A stretch of 64,000 nucleotides of DNA. Source: Symbiodinium natans. Lineage: Eukaryota > Sar > Dinophyceae > Suessiales > Symbiodiniaceae. The stretch's first letter is position 1; every line of letters starts with the position of its first letter. Of the stretch, positions 29,784 to 38,565 are shown piece by piece. The DNA lies in contig CAJNDS010000674.1 of NCBI GenBank assembly GCA_905221605.1, positions 22,501 through 86,500 on the forward strand, written 5' to 3'. A model generated the notes under the pieces. It searched no databases and was not told where the DNA came from. It saw only the letters and a program-made list of their open reading frames with translations. The position numbers and the translations under genes are program-made.

Positions 29784-30691
29784 ACTTTCAGATGTTAGGT
29801 TGCAGCTTAAGCTATTAAGCGCCACGTTACACATTCTCTGGCTGACCCTTGTTAGGGGAAATACCTGTCTACACATTGGTATAATGGTTATTTGAAGTTT
29901 CTTGAGTAGTTATAAGTAAGGCTGTAACCCCTTGATAAAGAAAGAGTGTTGAGCCTCACTACAGCCAAAACCCTAAACCCTAAAATTAGGTTCTAGCTAG
30001 GTTTCGGGTTAAACCCTAAACCCTTAACCCTTAACCCTTATCCCTAAACCCTAAGCCCTTAACCCTAAACCCTAAACTTCTCTGGAAGGATGCCGGGTCC
30101 AACTCCGCTGAGCCGCACGTAGGTACAGAGCCACAGGCAGTCGCTGGAGGAGAGCCTGACCACATCTGACAACCTTCCAAGATTCGAGCTTCGGTTTGGG
30201 GTTTAGGGTTTGGGGTTTGGGGTTTGGGGTTTGGGGTTGCTGTTGCTCAGGGTTTAGGACATCTACAGTATGTACCCATGCCGGGTCTAGGGCTCTTGAA
30301 CCCTGTAGCCCCTAGAAGCCCTGTATGCCCTAATCCCTAAACCAACGAAAAGTCTTAGAAGGGTCCGCGCACGAAGTCTTATGGGATGGGCAGAGTTGGG
30401 GGATTAGGGTGGTTTCGGGTTAAGGATTTACGGTTTAGCAGCGGGTCTCTTCTTGCCTTGCGCGTCGAGCTTGCCGCTCATTGGAGGTTGCTGTCGTTGG
30501 GTTTGGTGTTTAGGGGTTTATGGTTCGATGAGATTGAAGAAGAGCTTTTTGGGTTGAGGCCATTGAAGCCGTGGCAACGTGCAGCGACCTCTCTACTTAA
30601 GACATGTTTCGGCGGTAAGCCATTGTGTCAGAAAAAGTCCTGCGACCGCCGCTTGTCTGGCCAGGCCTTTAGGCCACAGCATCTATCTGGT

Positions 30692-30714
30692 TCACGGGAT
30701 GGCCACCGTAAACC
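30692..30714 (+). CDS. possible end of an exon before the CCCCAAA array
   Basis: A frame open from about 30430 includes LWFDEIEEELFGLRPLKPWQ and CDRRLSGQAFRPQHLSGSRD and ends at the GTAAAC where the array begins. Boundaries upstream are uncertain; the coordinates give only the last segment. Confidence 0.25.
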
Positions 30715-30965
30715 CAAACCCCAAACCCCAAAACCCCAAACCCCAACCCCCAAACCCCAAACCCACAACCCCAAACCCCAAACCCCAAACCCCAAACCCC
30801 AAACCCCAAACCCCAAACCCCAAACCCCAAACCCCAAACCCCAAACCCCAAACCCCAAACCCCAATCCCCAAACCCCAAACCCCAAACCCCAAACCCAAA
30901 CCCCAAACCCCAAACCCCAAACCCCAAACCCCCCAAACCCAAACCCCAAACCCAAACCAAACCCG
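30715..30965 (+). repeat. variant array (CCCCAAA)n
   Basis: About 33 CCCCAAA units, switching abruptly to CCCTAAA at 30966. Confidence 0.95.
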
Positions 30966-31208
30966 AAACCCTAAACCCTAAACCCTAAACCCTAAACCCT
31001 AAACCCTAAACCCTAAACCCTAAACCCTAAACCCTAAACCCTAAACCCTAAACCCTAAACCCTAAACCCTAAACCCTAAACCCTAAACCCTAAACCCTAA
31101 ACCCTAAACCCTAAACCCTACCCTAAACCCTAAACCCTAAACCCTATACCCTAAACCCTAAACCCTAAACCCTAAACCCTAAACCCTAAACCCTAAACCC
31201 TAAACCCT
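30966..31208 (+). repeat. telomere-type array (CCCTAAA)n
   Basis: About 34 units, nearly perfect, directly abutting the CCCCAAA array. Confidence 0.95.
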
Positions 31209-31240
31209 ACCAAAGTTCCAAGCTCGCGGTCGCGTGCCAG

Positions 31241-31291
31241 GGGCCCTTTGAGCTCCCGGCTCCCAAGTCCGAGCCCCGCCGAGGCCTGGAG
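31241..31291 (+). CDS. candidate exon, 17 codons
   Basis: Between GTGCCAG and GTGCTA, phase 0 to 0, reads GPFELPAPKSEPRRGLE. It lies between a CCCTAAA array and a TTTAGGG array. Confidence 0.5.
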
Positions 31292-31460
31292 GTGCTAAAA
31301 GTTTAGGGTTTAGGGTTTAGGGTTTAGGGTTTAGGGTTTAGGGTTTAGGGTTTAGGGTTTAGGGTTTAGGGCCTGGGGTAGTTGAGGGTTGAGGCTGTAG
31401 GGTTTAGGGTTGAGGGTAGTTTAGGGCGATTTTGGGGTTCAGGGCTGGTTTAGACTTCAG

Positions 31461-31542
31461 CGTTTCTTCGGACTTCGAACTTTGGGGAGTCGAGTCCGTG
31501 TTTTCCGCTAAGGGTTGCAGTGGAGAAACTTGGAGCGCAGAG
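31461..31542 (+). CDS. candidate exon
   Basis: After GACTTCAG reads VSSDFELWGVESVFSAKGCS GETWSAE, ending at GTTTTG. Confidence 0.45.
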
Positions 31543-31995
31543 GTTTTGGGGCCATTTTTCGGGAAGTTCTGTTTTGTGGGGGTTTCCTAAAGCATCCCTA
31601 TGTATCCCGAGAACTAGCCCAAGAAGGGTTTAGGATTATGGCCGGTTATGGTCCTATGGTCCACTGAGCAGAGACCCATGTTTGAGGAAAACCTTGGAAT
31701 TAAAAGATGGCGGGTGGAGCAGGCGTGTACACATTTGCGTATGTATATGCTTCAGCTTACATCTACACACATGTGTACATACAAACATCTTAATATTCAA
31801 GTTTACTTGCTTGTTATCTATGCATCCTGGCTGGTTTATTTGTTTGTTTGGCGTTTGCTTTCATGGTCATGCTTTCATGTCTGACTATATGGCTGAAGAA
31901 GAACTTTGAGAGGCAACCCGAAGCTTTGGATGGTTCCGGGCTTGTAGCTCATGTTAGCATCTACTATTTGCTTAAGAACTCGTTCTTGCATTTCC

Positions 31996-32094
31996 TTAGT
32001 AGCTGAGTAGATAACCTTTAACCTTTTGGGGTATATATACAAGCCTACCATAATTGCAAGGTCAACCTTTTTTGGGACAGGGTACTCAGCAACT
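31996..32094 (+). repeat. introner-like element, family I
   Basis: Left 'tagctgagtagataaccttt' and right 'gggtactcagcaactagg' form inverted repeats; interior 'aaccttttggggtatatat' is shared with 58056. Confidence 0.7.
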
Positions 32095-32158
32095 AGGTTT
32101 CACCCTAGACCCTAGACCCTAAACCCTAAACCCTGACCCCTAAACCCTTAGGTTTCAG

Positions 32159-32240
32159 CAACACAGCAACTCGACAGAGACGTGCGAGGCGTCTACTCCT
32201 TCCAGCCTTCCACCGGCTCCTTGCGAGTGGATGGCGAGGC
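32159..32240 (+). CDS. candidate exon
   Basis: After GTTTCAG reads TQQLDRDVRGVYSFQPSTGS then LRVDGEA, ending at a GC donor (GAG|GCGGTT) or GT (GCG|GTTTCG). High G/C third positions. Family not recognised. Confidence 0.5.
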
Positions 32241-32444
32241 GGTTTCGGGGGGTCTGGGATCCCCTTCCCACTTTTTGCTTCACTTGTGAGTTCAAGAGCA
32301 GATAGAAGTGGGGTTGCAAGTAACGGAACTACATTTCTACCTGGTGCTATTAACAAAAACATGCCTGGTTGTAATCATAGCCTTATCTAGGGTGCTTATA
32401 GCCCTACTTTTATACCCATGAAACTCCAAGCACCCGCTGCTCAG

Positions 32445-32506
32445 GAGGTTGCGATCTTCCGCGCAGAGGCGGTCTCCACCATGCCATGGGCCAAGACTTA
32501 CCGCTG
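32445..32506 (+). CDS. candidate exon ended by an element
   Basis: After CTGCTCAG reads EVAIFRAEAVSTMPWAKTYR. The donor GTTAGT is the first base pairs of the palindromic element 32507-32610. Confidence 0.5.
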
Positions 32507-32610
32507 GTTAGTAGGGAACGAGGGAATGAGGTACCCTATATAATCCCTTAAAGGTTGAATATGGGGGGGATATAGGGTACCTCATTCCCTCATTCACTGC
32601 GAACCAACAG
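32507..32610 (+). mobile_element. 104-bp palindromic element that is itself a GT-AG intron (family J)
   Basis: Starts GTTAGTAGGGAACGAGG and ends CGAACCAACAG. GGGAATGAGGTACCCTATA at 32522 is exactly inverted at 32570-32588, and the outer 20 bp also pair imperfectly. Its ends coincide with a donor and an acceptor. Confidence 0.7.
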
Positions 32611-32822
32611 TAAGAAGATGTAGAGGGGACATGCTGGGGAAGGCTCTGGTTGGGGGTTTGGGCGGATTGGAAGAAAGTGGCTGAGAAGGTTTAGGGTTTA
32701 GGTTTGGGGTGTAGGGTTTAGTGGTTAGGGGCTCGGTTTTCGGGTTTGGGGCTTAAGGTTTTTTGGGTTTAGGGATATGTATAGGGCCTCAAAGTACCTC
32801 AGCAACCCCCAGCACATTGCAG

Positions 32823-32892
32823 GAGCCTGCCGCGCCGAAACAGACTCAAGAAGCCAACGAGAAGGTTCCCCGCTCGAAAAAAAGTTCAGAGG
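32823..32892 (+). CDS. candidate exon, Lys/Ser-rich
   Basis: After CATTGCAG reads EPAAPKQTQEANEKVPRSKK SSE and ends at a GC donor at the edge of a TTTAGGG array. Confidence 0.45.
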
Positions 32893-32894
32893 GC

Positions 32895-32968
32895 TTAGGG
32901 TTTAGGGTTTAGGGTTTAGGGTTTAGGGTTTAGGGTTTAGGGTTTAGGGTTTAGGGTTTAGGGTTTAG
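32895..32968 (+). repeat. telomere-type array (TTTAGGG)n
   Basis: About 10 units directly after the preceding exon's donor. Confidence 0.95.
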
Positions 32969-32984
32969 GTCCTGGCCAAGCTGA

Positions 32985-33023
32985 ATTGCCCTACTTGTGA
33001 CTACGTACCCATGAACCTTCAAG
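32985..33023 (+). repeat. right half of a family B element supplying an acceptor
   Basis: 'cttgtgactacgtacccatgaaccttcaag' ends exactly at the AG used by the next exon. Confidence 0.65.
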
Positions 33024-33101
33024 GAGGTCTTGAGTGCCGCACAAAGACTTCTCTGCGCACTCTTTGATCCTAGCCTCTTCTTTGGCAGCCTCGTTTCTGA
33101 A
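33024..33101 (+). CDS. candidate exon, 26 codons
   Basis: Directly after the family B end CTTCAAG, phase 0, reads EVLSAAQRLLCALFDPSLFF GSLVSE and ends at a GC donor (GAA|GCCAGA). Hydrophobic helix-like. Confidence 0.5.
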
Positions 33102-33280
33102 GCCAGAGCCATTCACAGTCCATAGGCCCCCTCAACACTAATCCCCAAACCCCAAACCCCCAAAAAGACTCTAACCCCCAAACCCTAACCTCAAACCCTA
33201 ACCCCCAAACCCTAAACACAAAACCCCAAACCCCCAAACCCCAAACCCTAAACCCTTTCTTGGCCATGCTGGGGTCAAAG

Positions 33281-33350
33281 CCGAGGCCTTTCCCCAAGCT
33301 CATCGCCGAGAGGCCGACCAAGTCCAGCCTTGCGTCGTGCGGGCGCCAAG
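33281..33350 (+). CDS. candidate exon with GA donor
   Basis: After GGTCAAAG reads PRPFPKLIAERPTKSSLASC GRQ; ends at CAAG|GATGTA. Open further upstream too. Confidence 0.4.
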
Positions 33351-33509
33351 GATGTAGCGGGGTCTTTCGGGGTTTCTTAGGGATACTTGGAGAAAAAAAC
33401 TCCTTTTTGGGTACCATAATTCCTCAACAGCTATATAAAATTTGAATTTCTGCTAGGGCTCCAAGCTCAGGTAAGGTTTGAGGTCACGTGCTGGATGGAC
33501 GCATGAGGC

Positions 33510-33604
33510 ATCCGAAAATAGGCGACCCTCTCGGTGGGTCCCTTTAAGGGGATTCTTTTCTATTTGGGGTATAAAAGAGGGTAACCCTATTTTGGGAAAT
33601 TCCC
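33510..33604 (+). repeat. introner-like element, family D
   Basis: 'atccgaaaataggcgaccc…gggattcttttctatttggggtataaaagagggtaaccctattttggg'; inverted ends. Confidence 0.7.
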
Positions 33605-33615
33605 ATCTGCGTCCA

Positions 33616-33700
33616 GGGATCGGTACCGGGAAGGGGTGCAAACCTGGCCTTGTCTTTCCTTATTACGCGTCTGTCTCTGCGATGCCATTGTATAAGAAGG
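33616..33700 (+). CDS. candidate exon, frame uncertain
   Basis: After GCGTCCAG all three frames are open; one reads GSVPGRGANLALSFLITRLS. Included because it lies between elements with an acceptor. Confidence 0.25.
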
Positions 33701-33880
33701 GCCCTCGAATATTGACCCGAAATAGTGGGATCCCCTCGTAACGAGGACACCTAAAAAGGGTACTCTTAGGGTTTAGGGTTAAGGTTTTACACCCCCCACA
33801 ACTTGAAGACAATTTCAGCCTCCAAGTGCCAGCGGCTTCATGTGATGCAGCCGGTGGCCAGCGTCCTCCTGTGTCCTTAC

Positions 33881-34022
33881 TATTTGCTTAAGAACCCTCC
33901 CCATAAGAGGAAAATATAAGTTAAATAGAATATATATATATATATATATAATGAATAGTCCCCATAACTGCCCTTATAAGGAAGAATCGTTTGACTTCTT
34001 GGCGGGTTCTTATACATGTAGT
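33881..34022 (+). repeat. family C element carrying an AT microsatellite
   Basis: TATTTGCTTAAGAACCC at the left, 'gggttcttatacatgtag' at the right, and an (AT)n run at 33932-33950 inside. Confidence 0.7.
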
Positions 34023-34292
34023 AGGTCCACGCTCGAGGTGCGTGACCATTGTGAGTGGTGAGATCATCGAGGAGATCCAGATTCCTGGCTGACCTTGGCT
34101 TGGCGCAGGGTTTAGGGTTTAGGGTTCAGGGTTTAGGGTTTAGGGTTTAGGGTTTAGGGTGTAGAGTTTAGGGTTTAGGGTTTAGGGTTGACGGTTCTGT
34201 CGCTGGGCATTGTGAAATGGGCCATTAAGTTGACATGCTTCCCCGGGTTCGAATCCGAATCCCACTAGCCCCGAACAACGGAAGGGATGTAG

Positions 34293-34368
34293 CCCGTGGA
34301 GACTGGACACGAGCGAAGCGTCTTCAGCGAAATCAGATACATCTGCACCCAACGGGGCTTCAGCTAAC
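34293..34368 (+). CDS. candidate exon, possibly terminal
   Basis: After GATGTAG reads PVETGHERSVFSEIRYICTQ RGFS then TAA; another frame is also open. Confidence 0.4.
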
Positions 34369-34468
34369 CAAAACCCTAAACCCTAAACCCTAAACCCTAA
34401 ACCCTAAACCCTAAACCCTAAACCCTAAACCCAAAACCCTAAACCCTAAACCCTACACCTGAACTCAG

Positions 34469-34547
34469 GAAAGCATCCAACGCTGGTGCTGTCTTCGTGC
34501 CTCGGGCATACTCTTGGAGGGCCCTTCATGAGGGCCGGCTCCTGCAC
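34469..34547 (+). CDS. candidate exon
   Basis: After GAACTCAG reads KASNAGAVFVPRAYSWRALH EGRLLH and ends at a GC donor (CAC|GCTAAG). Confidence 0.45.
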
Positions 34548-34564
34548 GCTAAGCTCTCAACCTT

Positions 34565-34660
34565 TAACCCTAAACCCTAAACCCTAAACCCTAAACCCTA
34601 AACCCTAAACCCTAAACCCTAAACCCTAAACCCTAAACCCTAAACCCTAAACCCTAAACC
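34565..34660 (+). repeat. telomere-type array (CCCTAAA)n
   Basis: About 13 units; the next exon candidate begins right after it. Confidence 0.95.
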
Positions 34661-34663
34661 TGC

Positions 34664-34815
34664 ATGAAACCTCGTTGTTCACGGGTCCCGTGCCCTCTCA
34701 AGACTCCATTCATTAAATGCAAGACCGAAGAGGACTTTGGCTCAGGAGGCGTTGTATGGATTGCAACCAGGGCTGCTGTCGATTGTGGAGCAGTGAAGCA
34801 TTCACATGGATTCAG
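34664..34815 (+). CDS. candidate exon with ATG; opposite strand also open
   Basis: Plus strand from ATG 34664: MKPRCSRVPCPLKTPFIKCK then TEEDFGSGGVVWIATRAAVD CGAVKHSHGF, ending at GTGATG. The minus strand is open across 35055-34654 (133 codons). Plus preferred because of its clean donor. Confidence 0.4.
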
Positions 34816-35041
34816 GTGATGTGTGGCCTCCTCTCGGGTAAGCGCTAGTGAAACGATCAGTGCCCTTCCGGCCCTTCCTGCACAAATGATCAGCGGATCA
34901 GGCCCTAGCCCAGATGACAGGAAGCAACCTAAACGCCAAACCCTTAACCGTTTTGGTAGAATTATATTCGTAGAACATTCTACAATAGAATCGTAGAACC
35001 TTCTACAATAGAACCAATAGAAGATGTCTTGCAGTCTGCAG

Positions 35042-35155
35042 CGCAGATCCACCAATCCTCTGACCAGCGCCTGCTACGGAGGTGCTGCCGTCTCAGCTCA
35101 ATGGTGCAGAGCCGCTTATCCGAAAAACTCGTGCAAAGTACCTGAAGGCTCTGAT
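35042..35155 (+). CDS. candidate exon ended by a family G element
   Basis: Between CAGTCTGCAG and GTAGTT, exactly 38 codons in phase 0: RRSTNPLTSACYGGAAVSAQ then WCRAAYPKNSCKVPEGSD. The donor is the terminal repeat of the element at 35154. Confidence 0.5.
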
Positions 35156-35216
35156 GTAGTTTCTTTTTGGTTTAGTTATAGGGGATTTTAGTGTACTACC
35201 CCAAAAAGGTACTACA
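35154..35216 (+). mobile_element. 63-bp inverted-repeat element (family G) at a donor
   Basis: TGTAGTTTCTTTTTGG at the left pairs with CCAAAAAGGTACTACA at the right. A nearly identical copy lies at 62976. Confidence 0.75.
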
Positions 35217-35249
35217 TAGGAGCCTTTGGGTATGCCTGCCTTGAACTAG

Positions 35250-35347
35250 CTGGGCTACCCCGTTGCCCTTTTTTTCGGGCTGCGGGTTCCCTTTACACGT
35301 AACCACCACCAAAACGTCTTATTGTAACACTTTTACTGGGCTGCCAA
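35250..35347 (+). repeat. divergent family A element
   Basis: 'ctgggctaccccgttgcccttt…gggttccc…ttactgggctgccaag'; matches ends and interior order of the good copies. Confidence 0.55.
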
Positions 35348-35437
35348 GTAAATCTGCGAACACCTGCTAAACCCCGATATGAAGTAGGTTGTGTGTTTTG
35401 TTATTGTTATTGGTGAGTGTATGTGGTTCCTTATATT

Positions 35438-35550
35438 TGTATGTATGTATGTATGCATGTATGTATGTATGTATGTATCTATGTATGTATGTATGTAGGT
35501 ATGTATGTATGTGTATATATATACACATATATATATATATATATATATGT
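35438..35550 (+). repeat. ATGT and AT microsatellite
   Basis: About 18 ATGT/ATGC tetranucleotides, then (TA)n. Confidence 0.95.
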
Positions 35551-35805
35551 ATCGTGACAGGATTAGTGAGAATCTTATCCTTCACATCGCTTCAGACCAA
35601 TACCACAATGTTGGACCACATCCTCCACACTTGATACGGGAAGACATTCTGCCACTTCGCAGAGGCATGCCCATGCATGCCCCAACCCATCACACATTGA
35701 ACTGGCTTGGCTCGGATTGTTGCGACAGTTGGCTTAAAACAGGCTGGTTCTGTCGTCGCTGTCGTTCTCCAGGAATTAGAGCGCTGGAGCTCTGATACGA
35801 TGATA

Positions 35806-35928
35806 GCCCCCAAAAACTATACTATAATAGGCCCCCCCCAAAAAAAACATACATAGACATACACACATATACATATATACACATATATACATTCAAATTT
35901 CTAAGGCCCCTGTATTACTTGGGCATGC
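35806..35928 (+). repeat. family E element with inserted CA/TA microsatellite
   Basis: 'cccccaaaaactatactataatagg' and 'aaggcccctgtattact' flank an (ACATAT)-rich insertion. Confidence 0.65.
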
Positions 35929-36361
35929 TAGAAATGCACACAACTTTGCAGACCAGCCCCCAAGCTCAGGTACCCGATGCACAACTACATCGCCTGTGTC
36001 TCAGAGGGCTGGGTTGGTTGAGGGTTTAGGGTTTAGGGTTTAGGGTTTAGGGTGTAGGGTGTAGGGTTTAGGGTTTAGGTTTTAGGTTCCAGAACTGTGC
36101 CTCAAGCCGCTTGAGGGACAGGATGGAGAGCATGCAACCATAAGTCACTTCGACCCCCAAACAAATCGCGCGGTGAGGTTGACCAGATCTACAAGTACAA
36201 GCACCTCGACTGCCACCAAGGGTTACACTTTTGGGCCTGGGTTTAGGCTTTAGGCTTTGGGGTTTCGGGTTTAGGGTTTAGGGCTTTAGGGTCTATGCGG
36301 GTTGGGTTCTCGAGCCTCGATATATGATGAGGCAAGATGTCAGTGTGATTGAAACCCACAG

Positions 36362-36423
36362 CACTGGACCCCTTCGCCCATGAGACCTGGACCTGCGAAA
36401 GCCGGACTCCACTCTGCCTTGAG
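36362..36423 (+). CDS. candidate exon
   Basis: After CCCACAG reads LDPFAHETWTCESRTPLCLE and ends at a GC donor (GAG|GCCTTT). Confidence 0.45.
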
Positions 36424-36553
36424 GCCTTTATGAGCCCTTTGAGGCCTTAAACCCCAAGCCCTAAATCCTAAACCCTAAACCCCAAGCACCAAACCCCAAA
36501 CCCTAAACCCTGAACCCCAAACCCTAAACCCTAAACCGTTGCCCTTGTTTGAG

Positions 36554-36630
36554 GTACGACAAGACCGGGGGGCCCAGGGGCCAGCTGGCAGTCCATCCTG
36601 CTGCCAGGGCCTTCGACAAACAAAGGAATG
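36554..36630 (+). CDS. candidate exon ending in a poly-G run
   Basis: After GTTTGAG reads YDKTGGPRGQLAVHPAARAF DKQRNG; a run of about 16 G follows. Confidence 0.45.
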
Positions 36631-36639
36631 GGGGGGGGG

Positions 36640-36990
36640 GGGGGGGGTTAGGGTTTAGGGTTTAGGGTTTAGGGCTTAGGGCTTAGGGCTTAGGGTTTAG
36701 GGTTTAGGGTTTAGGTTTTAGGGTTTAGGGTTTAGGGTTAGGGGGTTTAAGGGGGTTTAAGGAGGTTTGGGGCTTGCGGTAGTTTAGGGGGGTTTATGGG
36801 GTTTGCGGGTGGTTTCGGTGGGTTAAGGGGTTTAAGGGGGTGGATTTAAGGGGTGGGTTTGAGGGAGTTTAGGGGGTTTAAGGTGGTTTAGCGGGGTTTA
36901 GGGGGTTCAGGGTTTTTTTGGGGAATTTAGGGGATTTAGGGGGTTTAGGTTGGTTTAGGGGGTTTACGAGGGTTGAGGGGGTTTAGGGTT
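36640..36990 (+). repeat. degenerate TTTAGGG/TTTAGGGGG array
   Basis: Normal heptamers for 90 bp, then units with longer G runs and scattered changes (GGTTTAAGGG, GGTTTAGGGG). Confidence 0.9.
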
Positions 36991-37002
36991 CTCGAGCTCA
37001 AG

Positions 37003-37070
37003 ATGAGAGAGAGGTCCCTAATCAGATGCTGTCCAGACACTACGAGTTGCCCAGCGTTGCGAAAGCCATG
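37003..37070 (+). CDS. candidate exon
   Basis: After GCTCAAG reads EREVPNQMLSRHYELPSVAK AM and ends at GTTTTT. Confidence 0.5.
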
Positions 37071-37122
37071 GTTTTTTGGGGTTTAGGGTTTAGGGTTTAG
37101 GGTTTAGGGTTTCGGGTTTAAG

Positions 37123-37218
37123 GCAGCACACTGACCAAGGTTGGCCAGTTCGTTCTGGACAATGCAGCCTGCGACAAGAGGCAGGCCATCTTGTATCCCC
37201 TTACCTACAGGCTCCGAG
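37123..37218 (+). CDS. candidate exon with GTAGTA donor
   Basis: After TTTAAG reads STLTKVGQFVLDNAACDKRQ then AILYPLTYRLR. The donor begins an element with inverted features (37219-37316). One of the most protein-like segments, family not recognised. Confidence 0.55.
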
Positions 37219-37316
37219 GTAGTACCCTTCAAGGGGAGTATACTGTATTCTACTAGCCCCACGAGGGGAACACAATAGAATCCCCTATGCCTAGCCCAAA
37301 AAGGTACCCTAAACCT
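37219..37316 (+). repeat. introner-like element at a donor (family K)
   Basis: GTAGTACCCTTCAAGGGG at the left and 'cccaaaaaggtaccct' at the right, with 'gtattctac…caatagaatcccc' inverted inside; related in style to family D. Confidence 0.5.
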
Positions 37317-37625
37317 TAAACCCTAAACCCTAAACCCTAAACCCTAAACCCTAAACCCTAAACCCTAAACCCTGAACCCTAAACCCTAAACCCTAAACCC
37401 TAAACCCTAATTAAACCCTGCAGGGCCTAAAGAGGTAGCAGGGCCACGGTGTTGCTTTTGGTTTCGGGTGGTGCGTGAGGCACCGAGGCTCTGATGGCTC
37501 GATTTCCTTGTTCCCCACCTTCGGTGTGGGTTTGTGGGTTTTAAACCCTAGGGTTTAGGTTTGGGTTAGATGTTAAACTCAACTCTTCTCCTCGCCCGGA
37601 ACTCTGCTCCTCGCCCGGTCTACTC

Positions 37626-37720
37626 CTTAGAGACTCCCTGGAGTGCCCAACCCAGAGACTCCCTGGAGTGCCCAACCCAGAGACTCCAGTGCCCAACCCC
37701 TGAGACTCCCTGGAGTGCCC
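37626..37720 (+). repeat. 25-bp minisatellite, about four copies
   Basis: Unit AGAGACTCCCTGGAGTGCCC plus AACCC, one copy shortened. The frame stays open through it. Confidence 0.9.
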
Positions 37721-37854
37721 GAAAAATCCAAATCCCTAAGGTGGGGATGTTCGAAGTAAAATAATTTAGGGTTTCGGGTTTAGGGTTTAGGGCTAGGGTT
37801 TAGGGTTTAGAGTTAGGGTTCGTCTCATACAACCTGCGCCCCCCGCAAAAGCAG

Positions 37855-37929
37855 CGGAAAGGAAGAGGGGAGATTGTTGCGAGGCGATTTAGCACCCTCC
37901 CGCCCCCTGGAAAAATAACAAGAAACTAA
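37855..37929 (+). CDS. candidate exon, possibly terminal
   Basis: After AAGCAG, phase 0, reads RKGRGEIVARRFSTLPPPGK ITRN then TAA. Confidence 0.4.
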   Translation, partial: RKGRGEIVARRFSTLPPPGKITRN

Positions 37930-37934
37930 ATCCT

Positions 37935-38261
37935 GACTCTAAATAAGCCCCAAGCTCTACAAGCTCTAAATCTCGCCCCTGAACATGAACTTAGGGATTG
38001 GGTAGGTGATTTTAACTTTTTGTGTTATGTACAATCCAACCACATTTTAAAGGTGAACCTTCTTTAGGCTAGGGTATTCAGCCCCTAAGGAACAGAACCC
38101 TTTTGGTTATATAGAACCCTACTATACATATATATATATATATGTGAGCACAAGAACTTTTTTGGTTAGTAAAAGAACCTTTGTTTGGTTATCTAGAATC
38201 CTACTATATATAAAGAAAAATATACAAGAAATATAAAAATATAAATATACATCAATAGAAA

Positions 38262-38297
<36 letters not shown>

Positions 38298-38340
38298 TAG
38301 CCTTTTTGCGGGCTAGGGTATTCAGCCCCCACGTAAAAGA
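37935..38340. repeat. family I remnants split by AT microsatellites
   Basis: 'aaaggtgaaccttctttaggctagggtattcagccccta' (about 38050) and 'aaggttagcctttttgcgggctagggtattcagccccca' (about 38293) are two similar ends; (AT)n runs lie at 38127-38142 and 38266-38293. Confidence 0.6.
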
Positions 38341-38449
38341 CGAACACCTTCCTCGTGACTGCAGAACCCTCGGCCTCGACGCCACGGACGCAGCCGGGGC
38401 CTAAGCCCCACTGTTCGGTTGCAAGGCCCAAACCCTAAACCCTAAACCC

Positions 38450-38565
38450 TAAACCCTACACCCTACACCCTACACCCTACACCCTACACCCTACACCCTA
38501 CACCCTGAACCCTGAACCCTGAACCCTGAACCCCGAACCCTGAACCCTGAACCCTAAACCCTAAA
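38450..38565 (+). repeat. variant arrays CCCTACA and CCCTGAA
   Basis: Blocks of CCCTAAA, then CCCTACA, then CCCTGAA, each internally uniform. Confidence 0.95.

Larger units (their letters stand above)
28000..30280. repeat. tandem segmental duplication, units about 1.3 and 0.95 kb
   Basis: Unit 1 (about 28000-29305) and unit 2 (about 29345-30280) share, in the same order: the Ser/Pro exon, the exon with LEALSAIVPLL, 'cccttgataaagaaagagtgttgag', the block with GGTACAGAGCCACAGGCAGT, and an end with GTTGCTGTTGCTCAGGGTTT. Unit 2 is shorter by internal deletions. Similarity is roughly 85-90% by eye. Confidence 0.85.

Noticed and set aside
30579-30988. Open frames rich in PKPQTPN or VWGLGFG repeats
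   Set aside because: Direct translation of CCCCAAA/TTTGGGG arrays.
34236-34262. GGTTCGAATCC, resembling a tRNA T-loop
   Set aside because: The bases on either side do not pair as a T-stem and no acceptor or anticodon arms are found. The similar GGGGTTCAAATCCC at 63446 also fails.
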